A stretch of 64,000 bases of DNA from Penicillus capitatus (lineage: Eukaryota > Chlorophyta): positions 1,178,001 through 1,242,000 of the forward strand of contig OZ287703.1 in NCBI GenBank assembly GCA_965649825.1. Direction: 5' to 3'. This document shows, in pieces, positions 34,095-45,490 of this stretch. A model generated the notes under the pieces. It did not search any database. It was not told the DNA's origin and saw nothing but the letters and a program-made list of their open reading frames with translations. Numbering within the stretch: position 1 is the stretch's first letter; each line of letters starts with the position of its first letter. Both the position numbers and the translations under genes were made by a program.

Positions 34095-35789
34095 TCAAGA
34101 ACCAGTCTTGGTCCATATGCGCAAACTGTTCATGAGTGAGTCAGGTGTTGCAGTGTGTTCTGCGGCTTGTGTCGACTCTGGAGCTGAATTCTCTTCCAAT
34201 TCTGCGACCTCTGCGGTCTCTCGGTCTCCAGATTTCCGTTACAATATCATTCGTTCCATACTTGATGTCCGCTTCCAAGGCCTTTCTCATTTCTTCTTCA
34301 GATTCGAAATTCACGCACGCATAACAGTTAGTCAGTCCAGTAAAGACCCTAAATAAAACCGAACACCGCTGCTACAGATTTATTGGAAAGTGTCTACTCT
34401 AGTTCTCATCGGAGAGCAGTGTACCTGACAGCGTTTTCCTTCTTAAGCTTGCCATAGGCCGAGAAGAGTAAACTCACGGTTGCTGGGGTAATTCCAATGG
34501 GAAGCCTGAAACAGAGAGCATGGATGATACATTGCTAGAATGCACAGCGTTCTGCTTTGGCATAGAGAGATCTACCTTGCAGCAAACAGGCTTGTAAGTT
34601 CAGGCATTCGGGCGTGGCTACTTGGTGTTTGTGTTGCAGAATCTCCAAGGCGGCGATGCTCATCGTTCCCATTCGGATCAACCTGACCGAGTGGAGTCAA
34701 GGCTGAAGGCGCGGACATCGCAGTCCTCGTGCTTCCACTCGTCATGTTGACATCTCTCGAAAGCGAGTGCATCGCCAGATGCAGTCCTTCTTGTGAACTG
34801 GTCCGGCAGTGGATTCTGAATGGAATGGATTTGGGTTTGGATGGTCCTTCCTCACTCGTCACTGTGTTGTGTGATTTCACTGGCGTCAGCACTTCTTTCT
34901 TCTCATTGTCAGTATCCATTGCATTGGAGGCCTTGGCAACAATCTTAGAAGGTGGCTGGTCCATTCCGCCATGAGAGCTGAGCTCCGCGTGGCACTCGAA
35001 GCAACTATCGTTAGGTTGATGGCGTCCGAGGTATCCTTTTTTCGTCGACTCTGTTGGAGTTTCGTTTGGTGCTTTCTGTGACGATTTCTCTGGAACAGAA
35101 GCAGGTAACAGGTGAAACTACAGCACATGAAACACAATGTCCCCTCAGAGCACGTCCTCTCCGACGAACAGCATGTGTCTCACTGCAAGCGACCGTTCGT
35201 ACGACATCACATGCATAGTGTCTGTCTTTATGTAGTACCCTTTGTTCTGCTTTCTCAGCAACAGGGTTTGGGTGAAAAAGCGTTCCTCATTGCAGCTCTA
35301 CATCACCATCGAAGAAGTATATCACTGATTCAGAGATGCATCAGGGAGGAGGATACTTTTCTCTTTATTCTTCCGGAGATGAGCAGGAGGATACTTTCAT
35401 TCAATGAAATTTGTGGTATACAGGACAGGAGGTTAACGGTGACGTCGTTGTACATCCAACAGAGCAACGCCTGTACCGTCTACAGAGGCAACACAGCATT
35501 CAAAGCGTCTGCCGACCAAGAATGGGGCTGGTGTCAATTTTTGGCACCTCTCGCGTTGTGGCCTGCATTGAAAGCGGCTTGTCATCGTCGCGCGATTCCG
35601 AAATAACGACAGTCGAATCTTGCTCGTAGAACAGATAGAGGTATGCCGAGTAGGAATTCATAACCTTGTAGTAAAGGCGAACGAACTCCCTTCCGACCTG
35701 ATTTCCGAAACGGAACTCCGATGGACATAACACACCGATGTTGTCCTTACCAATGGGGCTCTTTCCAATGGCTGCTTGTTTGTCGTCAT
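34095..35789 (-). CDS. G3BP-like protein: NTF2 domain plus RRM
   Basis: Stress-granule scaffold family: N-terminal NTF2 dimerisation domain, disordered linker, C-terminal RRM. Start MTTNKQPLERAPL (ATG 35789), then an intron (donor GTAAGG, acceptor ATCAG) and VGREFVRLYYKVMNSYSAYL, YLFYEQDSTVVIS. Later exons give FECCVASVDGTGVALLDV, then RFFTQTLLLRKQNKGYYIKT, the usual F.QTF.L...FY..ND strand. The linker is Ser/Thr/Pro-rich (34964-34610). The RRM has an RNP2-like LFAARLPIGITPATV, LFSAYGKL and an RNP1-like CYACVNFESEEEM, split by an intron. The C-terminus is acidic (AELEENSAPESTQAAEH). Joining the NTF2 and RRM parts into one gene is inferred from their order and the G3BP architecture; exon edges near 35140-35000 are unresolved. 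Confidence 0.65.
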
Positions 35790-36044
35790 TCTGTTGCCGG
35801 CAGACAGTCTTTTTCGAATGCTTTAATGCGAGAAACCACCGAGAGGAAGAAGTATACACCACACGGAATGTCTCGCCCCGGTGTTTTCGGTCTTTAATAC
35901 GGCTCAGCACCCAATAGCAGGCGAAGGACGGTTAAAACGAAAGATTATTATGCGCTTAATCTACATCGCGCCGCAAACAATCAGCTACAAAACGGGCATG
36001 GCCTCCTAACCGACCACGATGAACGACTGGACACGCGAACGTTA

Positions 36045-36830
36045 TTAGGGCACACATGATGGGGAGGCTGCCGCACAAGAGCTGCTGGCACGATAAACAA
36101 AATCCGCCTCGTTCACTGTCACACAGCACAAGTGGCTTGAAAGAGCCAACCGTAGCAGTAGGTGAGTACTTGGCAAACCCTTTGACGGCATACTGCTTCT
36201 TTCTGCTGCTTTTCGGACAAGGAGATCATCTGACTGAATGTAGAATCCAGATTCATTGCACGCGAGGGTCACTGTTTGCTGAAACGATCGATCCGCTGCA
36301 CGATCCTGCAACACCACTCACTCATCTATCAAAAGAAGAAAGAGGGTTGTGTGCACCACGGCGAACATGGTGCCAGTGATATCGAGTTCAATGGAACCGT
36401 TAGGCAGCCTCGTGGAATGACACCCAGACGGCCGCATGGAAACATTGAAGTACGCTTCAAACAACAGATCCTTGATGCCCTAGGAACACCCATCTCATCC
36501 GAGGCAAACAAGACAGAGTCAATGTCGATCCATCGACGGATTCGGGGACATGTCTGACTGCAGAGTGTCGCATCGAGAGTCTACTGCCAAGGCACTGCAT
36601 GTATCACTTACGTTCAGAGAATCGGCTCTGCGGACATGGACGGCGTTATCTTCCGTGACCTCGCTGACGGAAATGGCGGAATCTTCGTCGTAGAACTTGT
36701 ATAAGAAACTCGTGTAGTTGTTTAGCATCTTATAGTACAGACGCAAAAAGGCGCGCGTAATCTGTAACACAGCATGTCGGACGGAGAGACGAGACGAGAT
36801 GTGACGCACTCGTTTCATCTCGGTGTCCAT
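36045..36830 (-). CDS. NTF2-domain protein, RRM-less tandem paralogue of the G3BP-like gene
   Basis: Start MDTEMKR (ATG 36830); a ~50-nt intron (donor GTGCGT, acceptor TTACAG) leads to ITRAFLRLYYKMLNNYTSFL, YKFYDEDSAISVSEV. The next exon is IKDLLFEAYFNVSMRP, then GSIELDITGTMFAVVHTTL, and the last begins SFQQTVTLACNESGFYIQSD. All the NTF2 strands of the neighbouring G3BP-like gene are matched, but the ORF ends at 36045 with no RRM before the next gene's start. It is either a regulatory NTF2-only partner or a truncated duplicate. Confidence 0.65.
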
Positions 36831-37041
36831 AAGAAATTCTCTACCATCCACAAGAAAAGCTCACGCTTCGCGCTCGTTTGAAGAAGCAGAAGGCACTAGA
36901 GAAGACGGAAATGGTGTCGCGAATGACACGGAACAGAACCGCGTTTCTGCGAAACAGCCTTGTTTGAATGCTGTCATTTCATCCATTAAACACCGAATAA
37001 CATACACACGATTGCAAAACGCCTTCTCTGTCGACAGTGTT

Positions 37042-37717
37042 ATGAAGTTGACAGCTCTGAGCCTTCTGCGCTGGAATCCAGATGCAGAGCCGACTGTTTT
37101 GGGACAGGCTTTCGATGTTGCGAACTTTGGATTCTTTCAGCGGTCCTCCGTTCGAGAAATGATCATCTTCGTTTGTCGCACCATTGTTCGGAGAACACAG
37201 CCAGGACAGAGACAAACAGTGCAACATGAGAATTACTTCTGTCATGTTCACATCAAAGAGAATCAGATAGCAGCCATTGCAGTGGCTGATGAAGAGTATC
37301 CTTCCAGAGCTGCATTTTCTGTTCTGTCTGGAATTCTTGATGACTATGATACCCGGGTGAGAACTATCGGTGCCGCTCTCTTCTCTGGCATCCACTTCGA
37401 ATCTGTGCCTTCAGACTCGAGGCGGTGGAAGTGGGTCCATGGGTAGCAGTTCAGAAGGAACTGAGGATAGTGGATTGAATGCAATGTTGGAAGCGGCCTT
37501 GGCCCAGTACCAAGATCCCCTGAATGCCGACAAGATTGGCAGAATACAGAAAGAATTGGATGAGACAAAGATCGTTCTGCACAAAACCATCGAGAGCGTG
37601 TTGGAAAGGGGAGAGAAGTTGGATACCCTTGTTGAAAAGAGCAATGACCTCAGTCTAGCAAGCCAGATGTTCTACAAGAGTGCGAGGAAGACGAATTCGT
37701 GTTGCAAAATGATGTAG
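37042..37717 (+). CDS. YKT6 R-SNARE (longin SNARE)
   Basis: Two exons (37042-37356 and 37415-37717) give 205 residues, the usual YKT6 length. The longin domain starts [16 protein letters not shown], continues [19 protein letters not shown] and ends [16 protein letters not shown]. The R-SNARE helix is [20 protein letters not shown], then [19 protein letters not shown]. The C-terminus CCKMM carries the palmitoylation/farnesylation cysteines of YKT6. Role: membrane fusion in ER-Golgi, endosomal and autophagic traffic. It is divergent from the NTF2-only gene with ~210 bp between. Confidence 0.95.
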
Positions 37718-37780
37718 ATTGGATACATCTGTGTGTATGTCATTTAACGCCCCGAAGAATCTGGCTGGCCCTAGGCTGCA

Positions 37781-39747
37781 ATGTCGCTTGGTTACGCCAG
37801 TCGTTTGTCCTATCGCGAAGACCTTGGCGGTCAACTAGGTGCTCCAGAACACAGAGAAACACCACAACAGCTGAAAAGGAAGATCGACGTCCTGACGGAG
37901 CTGGTAGAGAAACGCTCGTTGCCTGTCTCTGGCATAAGAGCGCGCCGTGTTTCGAATCCAGATTCGTGAGAGTGGGAAAACGATTGTGTTCACTGGAGCT
38001 GGGATTTCAACTTCGTGCGGGATACCAGATTTTAGGTAGTAACTGCCCATTCCACCAGAATCGGTCTCGCATCGCGAAACGCCGAAATGGATTAGGCCTA
38101 TACATTCGCAACCGCCAATCTCTTAGCGATCTAACTCTTTTGCCCTAAATGCATCATGTTCTGTCGGTCAGCTATGCATGAGAGATTGTCATTGAAGGAG
38201 GGTGTGGTCAGATCTACGCCATTTGATCTCTCTCTGGATGGACAGCGATCGAAGGGCGAACGGTGGTGTTTGCTTTATAGGGGACCAAAAGGCATATGGA
38301 CATTGCAAAGGGCTGGAAAAGAACTGCCACAATTGAAAACCAGTTTTTCCTTTGCGGTTCCAACTCTAACACACCAGGTCGATGCTGATTCGCATGTATG
38401 GTTGCTAATACGCATTCTGTGGCGTCAGGCACTGAGATGTCTTGTTGAGAGGAATATGGTTGATTTCGTCGTCAGTCAGAATGTCGATGGATTGCATCTT
38501 CGTTCGGGGTTGCCTCCAGAAAAACTGGCGGAGCTGCACGGCAACTGTTTCTCGGAAAAGTGTTCTGTCTGTCAAGCAACCTATGTGCGAGATTTTGAGA
38601 TGGAAACCGTGAGCAAGCAATCACCTTGGTTCCATGCAGTGATCTACAACTGTCGTCTAGGTGGGGTTTTGCTTGACGGGTCGACGGTGCGTTGCAGATG
38701 GATGCATTGGACGATTGAAAGACAATATTCTGGATTGGGATGACGCCTTACCCGAAGATAAATTGCAGCTATCGGAAGAAATTGCAGCTTCAGCTGTAAT
38801 GCTTAATCAATAGCATCATTGAATCATTCACTCTTGACATTGCAAAGGACTTGGCGCTGTGCCTGGGGACAAGTCTACAGATAAGGCCAGCATGCAATGT
38901 CCCACTGGAAACCGTGCAATCAGGTATCATCTTTGCATAACGACTGTATGGATAGAGTGTTGATGCATGCTCTAGGCGGCAAGCTGGTCATCGTTAATTT
39001 GCAGAAGACGCCAAAGGACAAGAAAGCCTTCCTCGTGATTCGGCATGAGGTGGACAAAGTAGGGCCATCTTGAACAAGGCCGGTATTCTTTGTGGGACAC
39101 ATCTGCAGGTCATCGCTGGCGTCATGAAGAACCTGCAGCTAAAGGTGAGTAATGTGATCTCCCTCTGTTTTGGACAACTTACTTCCTCGTCTAGATTCCG
39201 AGATACCTCAGAATAGATAAATTGATTATTCTCCATCGGCAAGGAGCTCCAACGCGTTCACTAAAATGGAGTTCGATTGCTATCGAGATTATTAGTCAAC
39301 ATGGCTTCTGTTGTCCCATCCCAGCCATCTCTTCAGTTCAAATGAAGCTTCGAACATCTGCGGGAGAGATCGAAGAGACAGAACTTGAACAGTGGCCCTT
39401 TACGTTCACATCCAAGTACGCCTCGACGCATGGAGCGCTGACGGACTGCTCTGTACAGGTGTCAGGTTGGAACTGTAATGGATGTTGTTTGTTGCATTCG
39501 TTTAGCTGATGAGCTTGACAGAAAGTCGGTCGAAGTGAAGTATTCGGTCGAGGTTTTGAAGAAGACAGATTATGAATCCTTTCTCCAGACAGAAAGACTG
39601 TTGACACATCCAGCCTTTCAGGTGTTGCACTTCATCACCTTGCATTCTCTGGGAATCTCTGCATGGCAGACAAAGTCGAGGAGTCGGTTGCCTGTTATGA
39701 AACATAAGGAATGTTCTTTTGTGACCCAAGAGGTCGGATTTGAGTAG
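37781..39747 (+). CDS. SIRT6-type NAD-dependent protein deacylase
   Basis: Class IV sirtuin acting on chromatin. Start MSLGYASRLSYREDLGGQLG parallels the SIRT6 N-terminus. Later exons give GKTIVFTGAGISTSCGIPD, GPKGIWTLQ, FVVSQNVDGLHLRSGLP with the catalytic His in KLAELHGNCF, and four zinc Cys (EKCSVC and, after an intron, GRRCVADGC). NILDWDDALP, LGTSLQIRPACNVPLE and GGKLVIVNLQKTPKDKKA complete the core. The C-terminal exons add ~130 residues including KYASTHGALTDC and end QEVGFE at 39747. The gene has many ~50-nt introns. Confidence 0.9.
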
Positions 39748-39778
39748 AGGAGACACAGATGAATAACGCATACAGGCA

Positions 39779-40869
39779 TTACAACGATGGATGCCGTTTT
39801 CTGTACGCTTCGTTTTTCATGGCCCAGTCTTTCATGTGGCCTATGATGGACGCAGTCAGCTGCTCTGATGTGAAATTCTTTCCATAAAACGTCAGAAATT
39901 CTGCTTCTGGATCCAATAGATACTACACCAATTGCATACTGTCACCAACGGACTCAAAAGAGACAAAACATTGCATACTGTGATGATCGAATGGTCAATA
40001 AGATAATCATTTCCATACTCGTTCGCTTTCGAGTGATAAACACGGAATGTTCTTGCAGCCTTGTTGATATCTGCACGACTGCCTGTCAGTCCAATCATCT
40101 CCTTATCGAATTCCTGCACATAGCTAAGAGCATTCCACTGTAAGTGAACAGAAGCGTAAAAACGCATGAGGATGACCTCTTGACAAGTTTGGGATGATCT
40201 CTTTCGGGATCAAGGGTAATAAAAACAGACTGAATCCGAACCCCTGTCTGTTTTTCTGCAAGCCAATCGACAAGACAAGCAACACAAGAAGCGTTGTCTT
40301 ACGGATCAATCCAATGGCTTCTGAGATTTTATCGAGTTCGTCTGGACAGATGTCGGGACATTGCGTGAATCCAAAGTACAGTATCGAGAATTCCTTCTTT
40401 AGCTGATCGCTGGAAAACGGTTTCCCGTCTTGGTCGATCAGAGAAAAGGGACCTCCCACTGCTGCCGCACCAACAGACTTTGTCTGTGCATCTATCATGT
40501 CTGCAATCAGGTTTTGTTGGCAAGTGCGAGATCCAAGATGCTGTCAGTGCCTTGACGCTTCTTCTCCTTCAGTTTCTCGTAGGTATAGAGGCAGCCAATG
40601 CCAGTGGCCAATGCCAAACCCAAACTGAGAAAAGAAAGCGGCTGTGCAACAGACAGAACCTCATTCGAATCCATCAAAGCAGAACATCTCACCCCTCTGA
40701 ATGCTCTCGTCGTCGAGAATGATCTGTGAAGGGCGACGGGCGATATCCATTTCATCTGCAGCGGTAGATGAAGGGCTCTCTCTGACAAGGCGTTCCCCAA
40801 AGATGGAGAGTAAACGCCTCCACTGCGAACAAGGAAACTGAATCTGTTGAGTACAGCCCTGGCAGACAT
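39779..40869 (-). CDS. SCO1/SCO2-like copper chaperone for cytochrome c oxidase
   Basis: Inner-membrane protein delivering copper to COX2. Exon 1 (ATG 40869) has a mitochondrial leader (MSARAVLNRFSFLVRSGGVY) and one transmembrane helix (PLSFLSLGLALATGIGCLY). The thioredoxin fold shows GGPFSLIDQDGKPFSSDQL, YFGFTQCPDICPDELDK with the copper-binding CxxxC, QSVFITLDPERDHPKLV, EMIGLTGSRADI and the His ligand in YLIDHSIIT. The C-terminus is MKDWAMKNEAYRKRHPSL, with a stop at 39779. It is convergent with the SIRT6-like gene with 31 bp between stops. Confidence 0.92.
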
Positions 40870-40917
40870 GCTGTCAAATGTACGACGATGCGACTTGTTG
40901 AGAGATAGATAAAGAGC
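40870..40917. promoter_or_regulatory. 48-bp head-to-head intergenic region (SCO / translin-like)
   Basis: The two ATGs (40869 minus, 40918 plus) are separated by only 48 bp, which implies a shared bidirectional promoter. Both genes are well supported; the translin-family start could be an in-frame ATG further downstream (MIDADDFDDL), which would lengthen the gap. Confidence 0.5.
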
Positions 40918-42038
40918 ATGTTGCTCATCTCAGGGCTTAGACGTTACCAATACGTGTTCGCCTTTCGAAAGCAGCGCGCCCGCCCGATATCTTCGATGAT
41001 TGACGCCGACGACTTTGACGATCTGATCTCTAAGATCCACGAAGAGGATGGGAAACGAGAACGTCTGATAAAGAAGAGCAGAGGTGATTTGTTCCGTACA
41101 AGTATCGGATATAGATCATTCCACACTTGTCGTTCATAGACATCCAGCGATGGTCCAAGCAAGCCATCTTCTCCTTGCACCGACAAGACTTCACCGAAGC
41201 GTCGACCAGACTCGGATCTGCAGGCGGCCGTCGGATGAGATCTCGATTACTTGTGAGACGTTGTTGTTCTTGTTTTTCAGTTCAATCAGTGGAGGAGGTG
41301 CGTGACATCGTCGAGGCGAATCCTCTTCTGGGAATCGGATCCTTTTCCAGTGCTCTGGAAGAGGTGAGCATCCCAGTCCATCTGCATTTGATCTTAACAA
41401 TGGACTCCATCCATCCAGTATTCTGAGGCGAGACTCTTCGAACACTACTTGAATCATAAGCGTTTGCTCCCAAAGAAGGATCTGCCTTTTGTCAAGACAG
41501 AAGAGTCAGCTTGATGATCTTTGTCGAGCATCTGACGCTGATGAAGGACTTTTAGGTATCTGGGCGGAGTTCTGGACTTCACGGGAGAGCTTCTGAGATA
41601 TGCCATTCAGCAAGCGACAGCCAGGAATGAAGGGGCTGTGAAGCAGGCGCGGGATTTGGTGCAGGAACTGATGGGTTATTTTTTACAGGTAACAAAGGAA
41701 GTCAGATGTGCTTTGCCGTGCCAGTGCAAATGGCTGTTCTAGTTTGATTTGCGCAACACTCCCCTTAGGAAAAAGTTCGATGCTTTGAAGTATACTCTGA
41801 AGAAACTCGAGGTACACTCACTCACGCACTTACGTCAATGTCATCTGCTCGTGGCTGAGTGTCTGCGCCTGTACAGAACACTTTGTATGAAATGTCATTA
41901 TCCAAAGGACGTATCTTCCCAGATCCCACATTGAAGGTACAGACAGATCTCCAAGATTTGGTCGTCCTATTAATAACGCCATTATGTGGACATGATTTGC
42001 AGGAAACAGAAGAACGGGAAGACGAAGAATCTTTCTAA
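40918..42038 (+). CDS. Translin/TRAX-family nucleic-acid-binding protein
   Basis: Family role: the translin-TRAX (C3PO) complex binds and degrades RNA. An N-terminal leader-like segment (MLLISGLRRYQYVFAFRKQR) precedes MIDADDFDDLISKIHEEDGK. Exons then give DIQRWSKQAIFSLHRQDF, LLGIGSFSSALEE, EARLFEHYLNHKRLLP, YLGGVLDFTGELLRYAIQQA, AVKQARDLVQELMGYFLQ, FDLRNTPLRKKFDALKYTLK and, after an intron, NTLYEMSLSKGRIFPDPT. The last exon ends ETEEREDEESF with TAA at 42036-42038. GELLRYAIQQATAR and LRKKFD.LKY are diagnostic for the family. Confidence 0.9.
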
Positions 42039-42238
42039 ATCAGAAGAAGAAGAGACAGGACAACGAAATCCAAATTCACTGAACTCTTCTCAGCAAAGGA
42101 ACTGTTCGGGAACATTCATTGTTAAGAAATACGTGCCCCCATTCAGCCTGCCAGGGACAAAGGTTTCGTCAGGGATCTGCTATTGCTGTCAGAGAAGAAT
42201 CGAAAGTGGACACAGAGAGAGAGAGACCTCAGAGATTG

Positions 42239-43840
42239 CTAAGCAGTATGAGATCCTTCTGAATCAACGCCATCAAAAATGAGTCTGAGAATCGTCGTTA
42301 TCCTCAGACTACGAGAAGGACTCAAGTATTTTTCCAGATCAGAATCGTGCAAAAAGCGGGAATATCCCTTGTTGTTGTGTGGCACTTCCAGTCTTCCATC
42401 TAGTTCAATAAGTTCCAACATCCGAGTCCCGGCGATGAACTCCACGTGAACATTGACATTGGAACGCGGATCGCAGAATTGCCAAGATTCTTCGTTTGAG
42501 ATGATGGTTCGCTGCAGGAACATACCAACAAAGTGATCTTGGTTGGCTTCATCAAAGCGCAAGGTTAAGACAATGCGGAACAATGAGCCACAAAAATAGA
42601 ATTGCTCAGAAGTGAAATCTCGATTGGAGCGAAACTGTTCGATATCTTCAATCTCAGTGCTGTAGCGGAAACAGGGACACAGATTGTCGTCGGAGGCACT
42701 CATGATCCTTGCTGAATCCATATCCGCTTTTGCATCGATGGATCGATGGCATCGAACGTCTCCAAGCTTCGTTGCTTCAGATATAATCATGCTCTCCAAG
42801 ATGGATTTCGTCCACAGACTCTTTTCAATACACTGAACCACTTTTCTGAGCCCCAGACGTTGTGCTTGATTTCGTGCCTTTATCAGGTCAAGAAAAGAGA
42901 AACATGCATAAAAGATCTTATCGTCGCACAAAACGGATTCCAGGAACTCGCAGTCTGCTGCAGGAAGGCAGTTCTTGCAACTGTTCGTCTCGCAACCAGC
43001 GTGGATCGGTGTTGAATTGACACGGTTGAAATCCGACAGGCGTCCATTATCTTGCCGAACGGGATTCTCTGTTGAAGCACTGCGTCCAATTTCGTATGGA
43101 CAGGATGTTGTTGCCTCGCGATGTGACAACCCAAGGAGCCTAAAAGAAGGTGTTCTTCTGGCCTCTGGTTTCGCCACTTGATCGATGGATTCGGCTTCCT
43201 TAAGGGCCATCTTGCGCATGGAACGATATACTTCCATGATCAACTGAAATCTTTCAGATTCGCTTGGCACCCACAGTGCATTGGAGGAAAAGAGTGATCG
43301 AAGTTGATCACAAGGAAGCCTGTGCAAAGAGGATCGCAGTTCGTTGTAAGCGGTCCGGCATAGATATCTCTCCAGCAGATCGGTCACCAGCATGCTATAC
43401 TCTTTTCCTTCCCATGTCTCATTAAACGCATGCAGCTTCAGAAAGAGGGTAGGTGTGAGAAGGTTAGGAAGAAATGAGATGCACATGTCACATAGCATGT
43501 CGAGCTCCAGTACAAAAGCTGTTGCTAACACAGCAATGACATTGTCTTCGTCGAGAACAGGCTCCAACCCATAAAGCGTCGACAGACAGATATTGAGAGC
43601 GTCGACAGACATGTTCGAATCGTGCTTTGGCAGCTGCAGGGTGGACTTGGCGTGTGACGTTTTCTCGAGGAGTCTCTTGAGGAAAGGACTCTGGCACAAC
43701 AATAGTCGGTGTAACCGAAAATCATGGTCAGAGAACTCAAGCTTGATATCCGAGAAACAGTGATCCTTCCACAATGACTCCGTTAGGAACGAAAGTGTAG
43801 CCGTCGCCATGTTTTCTCGAACATACGCGGGTTGGGGCAT
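42239..43840 (-). CDS. BTB/POZ-domain protein, intronless
   Basis: A single uninterrupted frame of ~530 codons, unusual among these intron-rich neighbours. The BTB domain spans residues ~10-120: SLWKDHCFSDIKLEFSDHDF, RLHRLLLCQSPFLKRLL, then NICLSTLYGLEPVLDEDNVI and AVLATAFVLELDMLCDMCIS. A BACK-like helical region follows (YLCRTAYNELRSSLHRLPCD, LRSLFSSNALWVPSESERFQ). The second half (after ~residue 380) is a β-rich region, SEQFYFCGSLFRIVLTLRFD, then NVNVHVEFIAGTRMLELIEL. The start was chosen at MPQPAYVRENMATATLSFL (43840); the second ATG ten codons in is equally possible. Probable Cul3 adaptor or scaffold; no closer family assigned. Confidence 0.75.
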   Translation of the reverse strand: MPQPAYVRENMATATLSFLTESLWKDHCFSDIKLEFSDHDFRLHRLLLCQSPFLKRLLEKTSHAKSTLQLPKHDSNMSVDALNICLSTLYGLEPVLDEDNVIAVLATAFVLELDMLCDMCISFLPNLLTPTLFLKLHAFNETWEGKEYSMLVTDLLERYLCRTAYNELRSSLHRLPCDQLRSLFSSNALWVPSESERFQLIMEVYRSMRKMALKEAESIDQVAKPEARRTPSFRLLGLSHREATTSCPYEIGRSASTENPVRQDNGRLSDFNRVNSTPIHAGCETNSCKNCLPAADCEFLESVLCDDKIFYACFSFLDLIKARNQAQRLGLRKVVQCIEKSLWTKSILESMIISEATKLGDVRCHRSIDAKADMDSARIMSASDDNLCPCFRYSTEIEDIEQFRSNRDFTSEQFYFCGSLFRIVLTLRFDEANQDHFVGMFLQRTIISNEESWQFCDPRSNVNVHVEFIAGTRMLELIELDGRLEVPHNNKGYSRFLHDSDLEKYLSPSRSLRITTILRLIFDGVDSEGSHTA

Positions 43841-43917
43841 TTTAATACGGAAGCCGCGCGCGAATCGGATAATGAACGCAGACGTTACTAGATTCTGTGC
43901 GTCAAACAAACAGACAA

Positions 43918-45065
43918 TCAGTCATCGTCGTCATCGTCGTCATCATCCTTCTTCTTTCTCTCGTGTTCGACTTCTTCTAAGTATTTCTCCACTTGCATAG
44001 CCGCCATGCACCCTGAAGGAATGGAAGGCGAATTAGAATAGATGAGTGGTTGGTGGGGACACAGAGGATTGGAGTATTACCCAGTCCAGCCGCCGTAATG
44101 GCTTGTCTGTATCTCTTATCTTGCACATCGCCTGCTGCGAAGATACCCTTCACATTTGTTTCCAAAGTTACTTGATCTGTCTTGATGTAGCCTTCCTCGT
44201 CCACTTCTATGAATTCTTTGAAGTATTCTGATGCTGGATCGTGGCCAATGGCAAAGAAGAGTCCGGCCACCTCGATCTCGCTTTCTTCGTCGTTCTTGGT
44301 AGATTTCAGTTTTAGAGAACTGAGATATCCTGCGACAAAGACGTTCTGGTCACTGATGCATAGCAACGGACAACGTCAGAAACCTGCATCGTTGCCGTGT
44401 GCTGCCGCAATGACTGTAGACCACAGGAACTTGATTTTTTTGTTCTCCATTGCCTTTGTTTGCAGCAAACGATTTGCTCGGAGTTCATCTCGGCGATGAA
44501 TGACGTAGACAATGGATCCGAACTTTGTCAAGAACATTGCCTCCTCCATGGCACTGTCTCCACCTCCAACGACTGCCAGTGGTTTGTCTCTGAAGATGGG
44601 CAGAGGACCATCGCATACAGCACAGGCTGAAATGCCTTTGTTCCAATAACCGTTCTCTTCATCAGATCCTGGAAATGTCAGCTTTCTAGCCTTGGCGCCT
44701 GTGGCGATGATGACAGAGTCTGCGTCGACTCTTCTATAGTTCGTAAAGCACAAGTAAGGCTTTTCACTGAATTCGACATAATTGACGGTCTCCGATAGGA
44801 TTCTGGTTCCAAACTTTTCTGACTGCTTCCTGAGAAGGTCTGTCAATTCGACACCGCCGACACCATCCGGGAATCCTGGAAAGTTTTCGACCAGATGTGT
44901 CGTGGTTAGCTGTCCACCAATGTTGAGGCCTTCTGTGCCGTCTCCTTCAAAGAGGACGGGATTGAGTTCAGCACGTGCACAGTAGATGGCAGCTGTGTGG
45001 GCGGCCGGTCCAGAACCGAGAATGGCGACCTTTGCTTTGAAACATCTTTCAGCCGACGTTGACAT
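43918..45065 (-). CDS. NADPH-dependent thioredoxin reductase (low-Mr type)
   Basis: Flavoprotein reducing thioredoxin with NADPH. Start MSTSAERCFKAKVAILGSGP (ATG 45065) with the FAD motif GSGPAAHTAA; then GGQLTTTHLVENFPGFPDGV, IIATGAKARKL, the redox-active CAVC in SACAVCDGPLPIF, NADPH motif VVGGGDSAMEEA, VIHRRDELRA, and GIFAAGDVQDKRYRQAITAA after a ~62-nt intron. The last exon ends in KKKDDDDDDDD, an Asp run encoded by GAY codons. The frame stays open for ~95 codons upstream with in-frame ATGs (for example 45296, MRPLAVLLSLSSIDANDRL), so a longer organellar isoform is possible. Confidence 0.92.
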
Positions 45066-45490
45066 TTTGTCGAGGGCACGGAGAACCGTGCGGAGTCTTC
45101 TGGAGACGATCTTGTAGAAGTAACGGAACTCGGTGCGAAAGGGTGCTGAAACGACTGGCAAATCGTGCTGACACACTTGTCTTAATGCACGCATCCTTGC
45201 TGTCTTCGTTTGCTGTACCTGCTTTGGCGGCTGCGTGGACAATCTATCATTGGCATCGATGGAAGAGAGGGAAAGGAGAACAGCCAAAGGCCTCATGCAC
45301 TGAGAGGGCACAGAAAAAGAAGGTGCGTGGACAACAGTGATGCTACAATGGGGATGCACGCGTCCATGTTGGTGATCTCAGGCGCGATCCTTAAAACGGG
45401 ACAATGCGAATCGAAGTTTACCTCGGTGAGTTATCGATCTCCGCGGTTCACTGTGTACCTAACCAAGTGCTTGCTTAATGCAGAAATAAG

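Noticed and set aside
35112-35606. 164-codon plus-strand ORF
   Set aside because: It is antisense to NTF2-domain exons whose minus-strand reading matches a known fold.
36823-37041. Upstream in-frame extension of the YKT6 ORF
   Set aside because: YKT6 proteins begin at the MKLTALSLL equivalent; the extension overlaps the divergent NTF2 gene's start.
41986-42282. Plus-strand ORF of 98 codons after the translin-like gene
   Set aside because: Its start lies in the last intron and exon of that gene, and its end overlaps the BTB gene's 3' end. It is probably 3' untranslated sequence.
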